Source: Bin87 sp963666865 (GTDB taxonomy: Bacteria; Chloroflexota; Dehalococcoidia; Lucifugimonadales; UBA3495). From it: a DNA stretch of 64,000 nt. Below, piece by piece: positions 56,565-64,000 of the stretch (its first letter is position 1; every line of letters begins with the position of its first letter). The translations under genes and the position numbers were made by a program. Where the stretch lies: the NCBI GenBank assembly GCA_963666865.1, contig OY763072.1, forward strand, positions 372,001 through 436,000, in the 5' to 3' direction. The notes below the pieces were generated by a model. That model was not told the DNA's origin. It did no database searches and saw only the letters and a program-made list of their open reading frames with translations.

Positions 56565-59084
56565 CTACCAGACTTCCAGGTTCCAGCAGTTGTCGCCGGA
56601 GCAGGTGAGACTGCGGAGCCGGCCGTTCAGCACCACGTCGTCCTGGGTTTCCTTGACGAGGATCCAGTACGCCTGGCCGCTGACCAGTTCTTCCAGGGTG
56701 TTCAGGTCAACCCATTCGGGGCGCGGGTCAAACACCTGCCACGACTTGGTAGCGTCGTTGAAGTAGAACACCGCTTCCAGGTTGTCGCCGACCCCTTCCA
56801 CCGCGTCGGGCAGCGCCTGCGGGACGCCGGCGGCGGTGTCGTCCATCACCGTCAGCTCGCCGATGGTGACCGTATCGCCGACGTTCACCTGCACGGTGTA
56901 CAGGGCCGGGTCCAGGGACGGGACCAGCACTTCCAGCCCGTCGATGGCGCCGTCGCCGTCGGTGTGCGCGCTGGCCGGCACGTTGACCGTCAGGCTGCCG
57001 ATCTTGACCGTGATGTCCGACTCGAACAGGGAGAAGCCGGTGGCGGACAGGGAGATGGTGTCGCCGGGGACGGCGCGCATGGGCTCAACCGTCAGGTCGG
57101 CGGCCGGCACGCTGAAGGAGCCGACGCGAACGATCTCGCTGCCCGATCCGTAAGAAGCCTTGACCGGAATCGTGGACGGAATGACCACGCCGCCGTCCAC
57201 CCGGTAGGTCACGGACCAGCGGCCGCTGGCGTCCGGGTCGGCGTCTTCGTCGTCGTCAACGCCGCTTTCGTCGATGTTGATCTTCACCTCGTCGATGTCC
57301 CCGCCGTCTTCGTTCTCCACGGGCCAGTTCTCACCGGAGATGGTGATGTAGTCCCGGGGGCCGGCCACGTCGGGGGTGACCATCAGGGTGGGTTCCTTGA
57401 TGATGATGGTGGCGTTGCCGGTGAAGCCCTCGTCGTCCCTCACCTCGATGGTGTGGGTGCCGGGGGTCAGCGCCGGGTTGTTGCCGCTGCCTTCGGCCCA
57501 GATGGCCACGGTGGCGGCGAACTGGCCGGCGGAGGACACTTCAACGTCAATGCCGTCGCAGTTGCCGATGTCGTCGTCGCTGACCAGCAGCAGCGGCGCG
57601 CCGCTGATGGTAGCGGACGTCAGACAGCCGGCGCCGTCGCCGAAGCCGCTGCCCCGGATGGTGACGCTCTCGTTGGCCGACACTTCGCTCTTGCTCAGGG
57701 TCAGCTGCGAGCCGGCGATGGTGATCTTGGCGTCCTCGCCCACCGTGCCCCACTTGGCGTCGATGCGCACCGTGCCTTCCAGGGCGTTGCCGGATATGCT
57801 GCCCGGCAACTCGAAGGACAGCGTAGCGGAGCCGTCGGCGCCGATGCCGTCAACGCTGCCCAGAGTGATCGCGTTGGCTCCCGCCGCGCTGGGCGGGTAC
57901 ACCACCTGGTTGGCGATCTTCAGCTCGGTCAGAGCCGCGCCGGTGTTGGGGAAGTCCTGGGCGAACACGTTGATGGTGTCGCCGGCGTTGGCCATGGCCG
58001 GCACTACCCGCAGGGAGTCCTGCAACTCGAACTGCTCAACGTCGTCAATGGACATACGGCCTTCGCCGTCCACCATGCAGACGTAGTTGTTCTTGCCGGC
58101 CCCGAAGGTGGGCACGGTAACCTCGAAGGTCACCGCTGCCTTGTCGTCGCTGTCCACGGTGGCGATGCCGGCGCGGGCGCCCTGGCCAAGAACCTCTTGG
58201 CACGTGGGCCAAGTGCTCTCGTCGTCAGGGGTGGCGCTGGCGTCGTGATAAACGTGAACGGCGGCGGAAGTGCCGTTGTTGAAGCCGGAGCCGGTGACGG
58301 TCATCTCGTAGCCCCGGTCGTTGTCCTCGTCGGACAGGGCGATCCGGGCCTTGACGATGAGGTCGTCCACGGTGGTGTCCGCAGGAGCGTCGGGAACGCT
58401 GTCCCTGGGGCCGAGCACCGTGTAGGCGGCCTTGTAGCCGGCGGCGTAGGTGTTGTTGCTGTCGTGGGCTTCGGAGGGATTCATGATGCCGGCGGCCTTG
58501 GTGAAGACCAGGGAGAGGGTGTCACCCATGGCCGGGCCGTTGTAGCCGGTGTCCTCGGCATCGTTCATGTCGGGAATGAACACCTGGATGTCCCAGTCGT
58601 CATCGCCGGCGAAGTGGTCGTCGTCGCTGATTTCGATGGGGTCGGTGACATAGACCCGGCCGCCGCCGTTGACGTCGGCGTCGCTGCGGTTGTCCACCGT
58701 AAAGTACACCGTGCTCCGGTCAATGGAGTCGGGCACCTTGTAATCGTCTTCCAGGTACAGGACGACGGAGCTGCCGGCCACCGCGCCCTCGGGCAGGCTG
58801 CCGATCCTCAGCGTAAGCTTCACGCCGGCGCTGGCCGAGACGCTGCTGCTGGTGATGTCGTCCTCAACGGGCGCTTTGGGAGGCGCCGGCGGCTCCGGCG
58901 GCTCGGCGCCCGTCGGGGGTGTTCCGCCGGAGCCCGGAGGCGGCGGCGGCGCCGGCGGGCCGCCCTGCGCCGAGGACACTCCCGGCAAAGCTGCCAACGC
59001 CACAAAAGCAGCCAGCATGCCGACGACGGCAATCATCATCGCCAGCGACACCGGCCAGCTGTGCTTTCTGGTTGTGCCTTTCAT
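56565..59084 (-). CDS. large secreted S-layer/IPT-like protein
   Basis: 839 residues. Signal peptide SLAMMIAVVGMLAAFVALAA, then a Pro-rich linker (GGPPAPPPPPGSGGTPPTGA), then about six beta-sandwich units with the IPT/TIG-like style (TVTGSGFNNGTSAAVHVYHD, VTIRGSGFGDGAGCLTSATI, ITISGENWPVENEDGGDIDE, TISLSATGFSLFESDITVKI). The C-terminal 75 residues (VEGVGDNLEAVFYFNDATKS, SGQAYWILVKETQDDVVLNG) are of the type found in Chloroflexota surface proteins. Many D/E stretches suggest Ca binding. No membrane anchor at the C-terminus. Confidence 0.85.
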   Translation of the reverse strand: MKGTTRKHSWPVSLAMMIAVVGMLAAFVALAALPGVSSAQGGPPAPPPPPGSGGTPPTGAEPPEPPAPPKAPVEDDITSSSVSASAGVKLTLRIGSLPEGAVAGSSVVLYLEDDYKVPDSIDRSTVYFTVDNRSDADVNGGGRVYVTDPIEISDDDHFAGDDDWDIQVFIPDMNDAEDTGYNGPAMGDTLSLVFTKAAGIMNPSEAHDSNNTYAAGYKAAYTVLGPRDSVPDAPADTTVDDLIVKARIALSDEDNDRGYEMTVTGSGFNNGTSAAVHVYHDASATPDDESTWPTCQEVLGQGARAGIATVDSDDKAAVTFEVTVPTFGAGKNNYVCMVDGEGRMSIDDVEQFELQDSLRVVPAMANAGDTINVFAQDFPNTGAALTELKIANQVVYPPSAAGANAITLGSVDGIGADGSATLSFELPGSISGNALEGTVRIDAKWGTVGEDAKITIAGSQLTLSKSEVSANESVTIRGSGFGDGAGCLTSATISGAPLLLVSDDDIGNCDGIDVEVSSAGQFAATVAIWAEGSGNNPALTPGTHTIEVRDDEGFTGNATIIIKEPTLMVTPDVAGPRDYITISGENWPVENEDGGDIDEVKINIDESGVDDDEDADPDASGRWSVTYRVDGGVVIPSTIPVKASYGSGSEIVRVGSFSVPAADLTVEPMRAVPGDTISLSATGFSLFESDITVKIGSLTVNVPASAHTDGDGAIDGLEVLVPSLDPALYTVQVNVGDTVTIGELTVMDDTAAGVPQALPDAVEGVGDNLEAVFYFNDATKSWQVFDPRPEWVDLNTLEELVSGQAYWILVKETQDDVVLNGRLRSLTCSGDNCWNLEVW

Positions 59085-59091
59085 TTGCTGT

Positions 59092-59108
59092 AATCTCCTT
59101 GTGAGATT
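59092..59108 (-). promoter_or_regulatory. ribosome-site hairpin of the S-layer-like gene
   Basis: On the minus strand AATCTC-ACAAG-GAGATT is an inverted repeat that contains the ribosome site AAGGAG; the start follows about 12 bases later. The same structure precedes the Fn3 gene at 61436. Confidence 0.6.
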
Positions 59109-59195
59109 GTCTTGGTTGACCGCCCGGCCCGGCGTTAGGCGCCGGTTGGGGGCGCCTTGGCGGCGCCGGGCAGTCTTTTCGGCGTATGGCTGCTT

Positions 59196-61436
59196 TTACT
59201 GGATGTCGGTCAGAGCAGACCAGCCGCTCCAGTTGCCCCACCGGGTCTGGTCACCTTCACCGCTGCCGCCGAGGGCGATAAACCAGTAGCTCATGCCGCT
59301 GGTCAGGCCGGTCATCGTCACCGAGGTGGCGTTGCCGGCAACCGCGTCGGAGTACATGCCCTGGGAGCCGTCAACCGGCGCCGCCCAGACGTACTGTACG
59401 GTGGCGTTGGTCGCCGGGGTCAGCATGATGGTGGCCGAGCCGGCAGCATTGCTGGAAACTCCGGTGACGACCGGCGCTCCCACGGGTGGCGGCGGCGCCG
59501 CCGCTTCCGTCGTCGCCGTGGCGGAGTCTGACGGCTCGCTAACTTCATCTTCATTCATCGCCCGGACCCGGTAGGTGTACTCGGTGCCGGGATCCAAGTC
59601 GGTGACGGTGTAAGCAATGGCAGTGGTAGTCGCCACCTCACGCCAACCGCCGGTGACTGCGACCTCGATCTGGTACTCGGTGATTTCGCTGCTGCCGGTG
59701 AAGACAGGCTCCGTCCAGGACAGGTTGATCGTCGAAGAGCTAGCCGCCGTGGCCATTAGGTTGTCCGGCGGGTTCGGTTCAGCCTGGAACTGCACTTCAC
59801 GGGCGGTCACCACCCATTCCGACCGGTCGCACGCGCTCAATTGGGCGGACACGCGGTACTTGTACGAGCCCGTGTCCGGCCTGTCGCGGTATTCCTGGGT
59901 CTGCACGTTGTCAATGGCTTCTGCAGCTGGCACGTCGGGGAGGTACTGGTGCTCTTGGGTAGCCAGCGTTTGCCAGTCGTCCGGGGGGCCCTCCATGTCC
60001 AGCCGCTGGATGATGTAAACCATGGATTCGCTCAGGTTGCCGTAATCAGCCACACCGTCATCGTCAACGTCAACGTCAACGTCTTCCTCGGTACGCCAGT
60101 CGGCGGTGCCGGCGGCGGTGCCGGGCGGGTCCCAGGTGAACAGCACGTGGGCAGGCTCGTCTTTAGTGGCATCGATGGGGTCGGCGTCGGGAGAGGTCGG
60201 CACCTGCGCTTCCGGCGGCGTCTCCACGGTGATCTCCATCACCTCGGAAGGATCACTGTACCGGCTGGCGTTGTTCATCGCCGTGATGCGGTATTTATAC
60301 AGCGTGTTGGCGTTGCGGCCTTTATCGGTGTAGGACGTGCCGGAAACATTGGCGTCCAGCGTCATCCACGGCCCGGGGCCGGTTTTCGGATCGACGGTCA
60401 TCCGCTCGACCTTGTAGCCGGTGATGACGGCCATGCCAGGCTGCACCTCAATGCCGGCGTCATCGCCGCCAATATGGATGGGCGTCTGGTTCCTGCAGGT
60501 GGCGCAGCCCGGGAAATCGGCCGGAACCCTGCCGGGATCGGCCGGGGGATCCCAGGTCACCATGATGTCGAAGGTCTGTTTGCGAATATCGGCGCAGGTC
60601 TCGCTCGCCATCACGTTCCGCGGCGGGCTGGGCGGGGCGATCAGCGCGTCCAGGAGACCGCCGGAAATGGCGGTTTCGATGGTGCGCATGTAGCTCAGCT
60701 CGCCCATGTTGTAGCCCATGGCGTCATAGGTTCGCTTCACCACTGTCTTCGCGGCGGCAGACAGCCCGGCGTACATCGCGCAGTAGGGCGAGGACGCGTT
60801 GTCCGGACCGATGGCCGGTCCGTCCAGGACGTGGCCTTCCACCACGTCGTTCATCTTGCGGCAGTCCAGCATGTTCCACCACTCGGCCACGGCGGCGGAG
60901 TAGTGGCTGCTGGCCATACTGTGCCGCACGAGGGCCTGCACCTGGTAGGTGTACACAGTATTGTAGGCCAGGCCCCGGTCGCTGTGGGAGGCCGCCAGGA
61001 CGTTGGCCGGGTAGATGTTGAAGGCGCGGTCGCCGTGCCTGTTGATGGGATGGTTTGGGTTGGGGTTCCAGGCATCCCGGTGGATACGGTAGCCGATGAC
61101 GGAGGCGCCGGCAGCGATATCCTTCGGCTTTGCCCAACTCAGCCGGGCCCCGTTGTCCAGCCCCTCGAGCCAGAACTGCTGAGGGTACGAGGCGTGCATG
61201 ACGTCGCCCGGCGGCATCATGGTGGGGGTGGGCTCATGAGTGTGCGGGTTGACTGCTTCCCTAGCCTCGCACTCGACCACGGCATCGATACTGGCAAGCC
61301 CGTCGCACGGGTCATGTGCCTGGACGGTTGGCGAGCCGGCCGCGGCCAATGCCACGAAAGCGGCCAACACTCCAACCAGGGCCAGAGACATCACCAGCGA
61401 TGCCGGCCACAGGTACTTTCTGGTTGTTTTAGTCAT
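59196..61436 (-). CDS. secreted fibronectin-type-III-repeat protein
   Basis: 746 residues. The signal peptide SLVMSLALVGVLAAFVALAA is near-identical in layout to that of the 839-residue protein. Four Fn3-like units are seen: PQQFWLEGLDNGARLSWAKP to VYTYQVQALVRHSM, PPSPPRNVMASETCADI to YKYRITAMNNASRYSDPSEV, YKYRVSAQLSACDRSEWVVT, and NPPDNLMATAASSSTINLSW to TEYTYRVRAMNEDEVSEPSD. A C-terminal domain (about 665-746) with VTGVSSNAAGSATIMLTPAT and YWFIALGGSGEGDQTRWGNW. Extracellular adhesive or matrix role is likely; no anchor seen. Confidence 0.85.
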   Translation of the reverse strand: MTKTTRKYLWPASLVMSLALVGVLAAFVALAAAGSPTVQAHDPCDGLASIDAVVECEAREAVNPHTHEPTPTMMPPGDVMHASYPQQFWLEGLDNGARLSWAKPKDIAAGASVIGYRIHRDAWNPNPNHPINRHGDRAFNIYPANVLAASHSDRGLAYNTVYTYQVQALVRHSMASSHYSAAVAEWWNMLDCRKMNDVVEGHVLDGPAIGPDNASSPYCAMYAGLSAAAKTVVKRTYDAMGYNMGELSYMRTIETAISGGLLDALIAPPSPPRNVMASETCADIRKQTFDIMVTWDPPADPGRVPADFPGCATCRNQTPIHIGGDDAGIEVQPGMAVITGYKVERMTVDPKTGPGPWMTLDANVSGTSYTDKGRNANTLYKYRITAMNNASRYSDPSEVMEITVETPPEAQVPTSPDADPIDATKDEPAHVLFTWDPPGTAAGTADWRTEEDVDVDVDDDGVADYGNLSESMVYIIQRLDMEGPPDDWQTLATQEHQYLPDVPAAEAIDNVQTQEYRDRPDTGSYKYRVSAQLSACDRSEWVVTAREVQFQAEPNPPDNLMATAASSSTINLSWTEPVFTGSSEITEYQIEVAVTGGWREVATTTAIAYTVTDLDPGTEYTYRVRAMNEDEVSEPSDSATATTEAAAPPPPVGAPVVTGVSSNAAGSATIMLTPATNATVQYVWAAPVDGSQGMYSDAVAGNATSVTMTGLTSGMSYWFIALGGSGEGDQTRWGNWSGWSALTDIQ

Positions 61437-61443
61437 TTCGTGA

Positions 61444-61459
61444 AATCTCCTTTGAGATT
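61444..61459 (-). promoter_or_regulatory. ribosome-site hairpin of the Fn3 gene
   Basis: Minus strand AATCTC-AAAG-GAGATT with the ribosome site AAAGGAG inside, eight bases before ATG 61436. Matches the hairpin at 59092-59108. Confidence 0.6.
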
Positions 61460-61476
61460 GTGTTCACGTGCTGTCC

Positions 61477-61517
61477 CGGGTCGGTCGGTCGGTGCAATCC
61501 GCCGAGCGGCCGACCCG
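61477..61517 (-). terminator. hairpin downstream of the last Fn3 gene
   Basis: CGGGTCGG (61477-61484) and CCGACCCG (61510-61517) are complementary; lies between the stop of the gene at 61545 and the next ribosome site. Weak T-run. Confidence 0.4.
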
Positions 61518-61544
61518 AGATTGTCATGCTCCACTTTCGTGGCC

Positions 61545-64000
61545 CTATTGCACTGTTATGGTCGCGGCGGTCTCGTACTCAAACGTGCCGTCTGACTGCA
61601 CCGCGATCACGATGCCCAGGTACGAGCTGCCGGAGTTCAGGCCGGTGACGTTGCCCGTGCGGGCCGCGCCGTCGTTGATCCGCGACCGGTCACGGTCAAG
61701 GCTGCCGGTGCCAACCGAGGCTAGGTCAACCGCGATGAGGATGTAGAAGTCGGCGTTCTCCCCGCCTTCCCAGGTGAGCGTCAGCTCGCCCGTCGCGGTG
61801 GAGGTCGCCATGACGTTGGTCGGCGCCTTCAGCGTGGTGTCCGGCGGTATCACTGGGCCGGCAGCGGTGGTAGCCGTGGCGTGTTCCGACTCCTCGCTCT
61901 TCACCAGCATACCGACCTCGGGCATATTCTCGGCCCGGACCCGGTACGTGCGCGTGGTTTCGGGCATCAGACCGGTGTCGATGTACATGGTGCGGACCTT
62001 GCCGTTGGCGTTGTCCTCAGCGTCGGCCTCGGTAATCCGGGCCAACTGCTTCCACTGGCCGCCATCCTGATACTCGATGATGTAGGCCAGGATGGACGCC
62101 GCGGGCGGAGTCCGGGACTGGACGTTCCAGTACAGTTTGATGGCGTTGGCGCCCATGGCTTCCGCGACCAGACCCTCCGGCTTGTCCGGCTTGGTGGACT
62201 TCTCGGTAGTCTGGGTGGCGCTGTCGGACCAGTCGCTCATCTTCTGACGCGGACCCTGGTTGACCGTGGCCACGCGGTAGCGCACCGTCTGGCCGGGATC
62301 CAGTCCCGCATGGGTGTACCCGGTCCCACTCGTTTCAGCCAGGTTTTCCCAAGTCTCGCCGCCGTCGTCAGACTTCTCGATGACGTACGTGACCAGCGTG
62401 CCGTATCCGAGGCCCATTCCGCCGCCGTCGGCGTCCATGGCCGGCGCCGTCCACTTCAGGTCAATCTCGGTGTGACCGTTGGAAATGGACTTGCTTGCCG
62501 TCAGGCCAGTGGGCCGACCGGGCTTTTCGGCCTGCGACGTGGTCGCCGCGCCGCGCTGCCACCAGCCGAACACCGTGCCGACCCCACCGATATGGACATT
62601 GGCGCGAGCGCCAGCGGCGTTCATCGGGAAGACCCGGTAGGTGTACGTCGTCCCCGCTGTCAAATTCATGTGCGGCCACTTACACGTATCGGCTCCAGTG
62701 GGGTCGCAGCCGACCTGGAGAGCCGTGAAGTCTCCGAGAATATTCCAGGCGCTGGCGTCGGGGTTGGTTGACCATTGGATGCGATATTTCTCGGCGTACT
62801 GCCTGGTGCCCGGAGTGCTTTCGTGCGAGTAAGTGCGCGGCCACGACAGGTCAATCTTGGTGCGCCCGCCGTTGGTGTCGTCGTCTTTGACTGCCGTTAC
62901 GCTGGCGATCCGCATTTGCAGATTGACCCGCTCGGGAGCTATGTCGGTTACGACGCCTTCATCGAGCTCGTTGAGGCTCACCACCATGGTCTTGGACCGG
63001 TTGTCATTGACCGGACTGTCGTCGGTCAAAACATCATCCATCCCCCCCTGAACATTGGCTAAGGTCGCCTCGAAAGCAAGCGTGGCGTCGTACTTATCGG
63101 GATTGGCCCGCACCATGCGCTTCCAGACGGAGTTGATCGCGAAAATCCGGAACTCCCACTCCAGGTTGCTGAAGTACTCGTCGAAGTTTCCAACATCGTC
63201 CAGGTCCCCGCCGCCAGCGAGCCGATCGTCATCCTGCCATGCGGCCAGGGCCGCGCCACGGAGCTCCGCGGCGGTGAGCAGCAGGTCGGAGGTCGGACGG
63301 TTATGGAAGATCCGCGCGTTCCTGGCATTGTTGCCCCATGCCACCTGGTCATCGTTGTTCGGGTTGTTATTCGCGTTGTCGGCGTCCGTCCTGTCGGTCA
63401 CCGGGCGTCCCTGGATGAGGTAGTCGGTGACCGGGGCGCCGGGTCTGTCTGTCGGCGGGTCCCAGTACAGCCAGATCGCGGGCGAGCTTTTGTTCACCGC
63501 TGCCCATACTTTCTGCGGCTCATCAAGCAGTTCGCCCGCAGCCGTCCTTTGCGACACGCTGTCGGAAGGGGAGCTGGTGCCAACCAGTCCCATTGCGTCC
63601 TGGTTCATGGCGTACACCTGGTAGTGCCAGGTCTCGTACTCCAGCAGATCGGTAAAGGTGTAGGCGCAGGTGGGGTTGCAATAGACCTGGGTTGCCGCTC
63701 CTGTTGGGACCAGAGAAACGTCCAGATCCCGCGTCTGATTCAAGCTCAGGTCGGCAGGGTTCTGGGCGTAGGCGATCCGGTAGCGGTGGATCGTCGTCCC
63801 AGCCGGCGGGGCCGGCGGGGTCCACTGAACGATAATCTGAGTTTGCGGTTGAGCCCCCATCGTCGCCGACACTTCCGTAGGATTGTCGGGCGCGGTGGAG
63901 TCATTCGTGGTCACGGCGGCCGGACTCGACATCGCCACCGGGCCTATATTCCGGCCACCCGCGTTGTGGGCGAAGATGCGGTAATGCATCTTCTGCCGCG
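61545..64000 (-). CDS. secreted fibronectin-type-III-repeat protein, N-terminus outside window
   Basis: At least 817 residues and open at the right edge; the ATG at 63989 is within a Fn3 unit (MHYRIFAHNAGGRNIGPVAM) and the frame continues (RQK) upstream, so it is not the true start. About six Fn3 units: TTIHRYRIAYAQNPADLSLN, TWHYQVYAMNQDAMGLVGTS, PAIWLYWDPPTDRPGAPVTD, YAEKYRIQWSTNPDASAWNI, VRYRVATVNQGPRQKMSDWS and TRTYRVRAENMPEVGMLVKS. The C-terminal unit ends SDGTFEYETAATITVQ. Likely an extracellular matrix or adhesion protein of the same group as the gene at 59196. Confidence 0.85.
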   Translation of the reverse strand, partial: RQKMHYRIFAHNAGGRNIGPVAMSSPAAVTTNDSTAPDNPTEVSATMGAQPQTQIIVQWTPPAPPAGTTIHRYRIAYAQNPADLSLNQTRDLDVSLVPTGAATQVYCNPTCAYTFTDLLEYETWHYQVYAMNQDAMGLVGTSSPSDSVSQRTAAGELLDEPQKVWAAVNKSSPAIWLYWDPPTDRPGAPVTDYLIQGRPVTDRTDADNANNNPNNDDQVAWGNNARNARIFHNRPTSDLLLTAAELRGAALAAWQDDDRLAGGGDLDDVGNFDEYFSNLEWEFRIFAINSVWKRMVRANPDKYDATLAFEATLANVQGGMDDVLTDDSPVNDNRSKTMVVSLNELDEGVVTDIAPERVNLQMRIASVTAVKDDDTNGGRTKIDLSWPRTYSHESTPGTRQYAEKYRIQWSTNPDASAWNILGDFTALQVGCDPTGADTCKWPHMNLTAGTTYTYRVFPMNAAGARANVHIGGVGTVFGWWQRGAATTSQAEKPGRPTGLTASKSISNGHTEIDLKWTAPAMDADGGGMGLGYGTLVTYVIEKSDDGGETWENLAETSGTGYTHAGLDPGQTVRYRVATVNQGPRQKMSDWSDSATQTTEKSTKPDKPEGLVAEAMGANAIKLYWNVQSRTPPAASILAYIIEYQDGGQWKQLARITEADAEDNANGKVRTMYIDTGLMPETTRTYRVRAENMPEVGMLVKSEESEHATATTAAGPVIPPDTTLKAPTNVMATSTATGELTLTWEGGENADFYILIAVDLASVGTGSLDRDRSRINDGAARTGNVTGLNSGSSYLGIVIAVQSDGTFEYETAATITVQ

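Noticed and set aside
56526..59093. 855-codon open frame on the plus strand opposite the S-layer-like gene
   Set aside because: It is the antisense shadow of a GC-rich coding sequence; it has repetitive Gly/Val/His composition and no ribosome site, while the minus strand has a signal peptide and recognisable domains.
59841..61595. 584-codon plus-strand frame opposite the Fn3 gene
   Set aside because: Antisense shadow with no domain pattern; Fn3 motifs and the signal peptide are on the minus strand.

Overview
The window is GC-rich bacterial DNA, gene-dense on both strands, with no rRNA, no prophage and no CRISPR array. No gene fixes the taxon. The gene mix suggests a marine or host-associated Chloroflexota of the Dehalococcoidia/SAR202 kind: paralogous carboxymuconolactone-decarboxylase proteins, crotonase, acyl-CoA-dehydrogenase-like and amidohydrolase genes, XdhC, several Uma2 genes, small toxin-antitoxin pairs, and large secreted Fn3/S-layer-like proteins. 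This is an inference. Four apparent frameshifts (near 7773, 8460, 21237 and 24988) all fall in short G/C runs, so assembly or sequencing indels are as likely as real pseudogenes.

Layout. 1-970: right end of an ISAs1-type insertion sequence. 1-6 kb: catabolic block (6-oxocamphor-hydrolase-like crotonase, three tandem two-domain CMD proteins, MFS carrier). 6-9.1 kb: accessory island with small or broken genes and a candidate structured RNA, closed by a decayed copy of the upstream MFS gene tail. 9.4-17.4 kb: minus-strand metabolic genes (LVIVD protein, M19 dipeptidase, MFS exporter, MetE-like remnant, coiled-coil protein, FAD oxidase, XdhC). 17.4-25.9 kb: VapBC-like pair, Uma2, ispG, a RelE/HigB-like toxin followed by a gene whose antitoxin-like N-terminus is joined to TPRs, a frameshifted acyl-CoA-dehydrogenase-like gene, a TPR protein with about 18 repeats, and FitAB-like modules leading into proS.

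25.9-41 kb is mostly housekeeping: proS, RDD protein, GIY-YIG, zinc alcohol dehydrogenase, CCA transferase, beta-hydroxyacid dehydrogenase, PAC2 protein, Uma2, protoglobin, AroQ-like protein, tRNA-Glu, argC, nth and MFS. 41-49 kb: amidohydrolase, then a minus-strand run of cyclase, DUF4258, duplicated-domain protein and NucS-like nuclease, followed by Uma2, DUF1330, aldehyde dehydrogenase and a lipoprotein trypsin-like protease. 49.3-51.4 kb is a second accessory island (membrane protein, pentapeptide repeats, RCC1 repeats) bracketed by a 56-bp copy of the protease 3' end. 51.5-54.6 kb holds Fic and two DinB-like paralogues. 54.8-64 kb is a minus-strand cell-surface cluster: anchored secreted protein, collagen-like protein, 839-aa IPT/S-layer-like protein and two giant Fn3 proteins, the last running off the window.

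Intergenic DNA is full of two dispersed palindrome families: GTAGGGGCGA...TCGCCCCTAC (nine copies) and GTCATTCCCGCGAAAGCGGGAATCCAG-like hairpins (about ten loci). Rarer inverted-repeat elements occur near 1.8, 2.8 and 54.7 kb.
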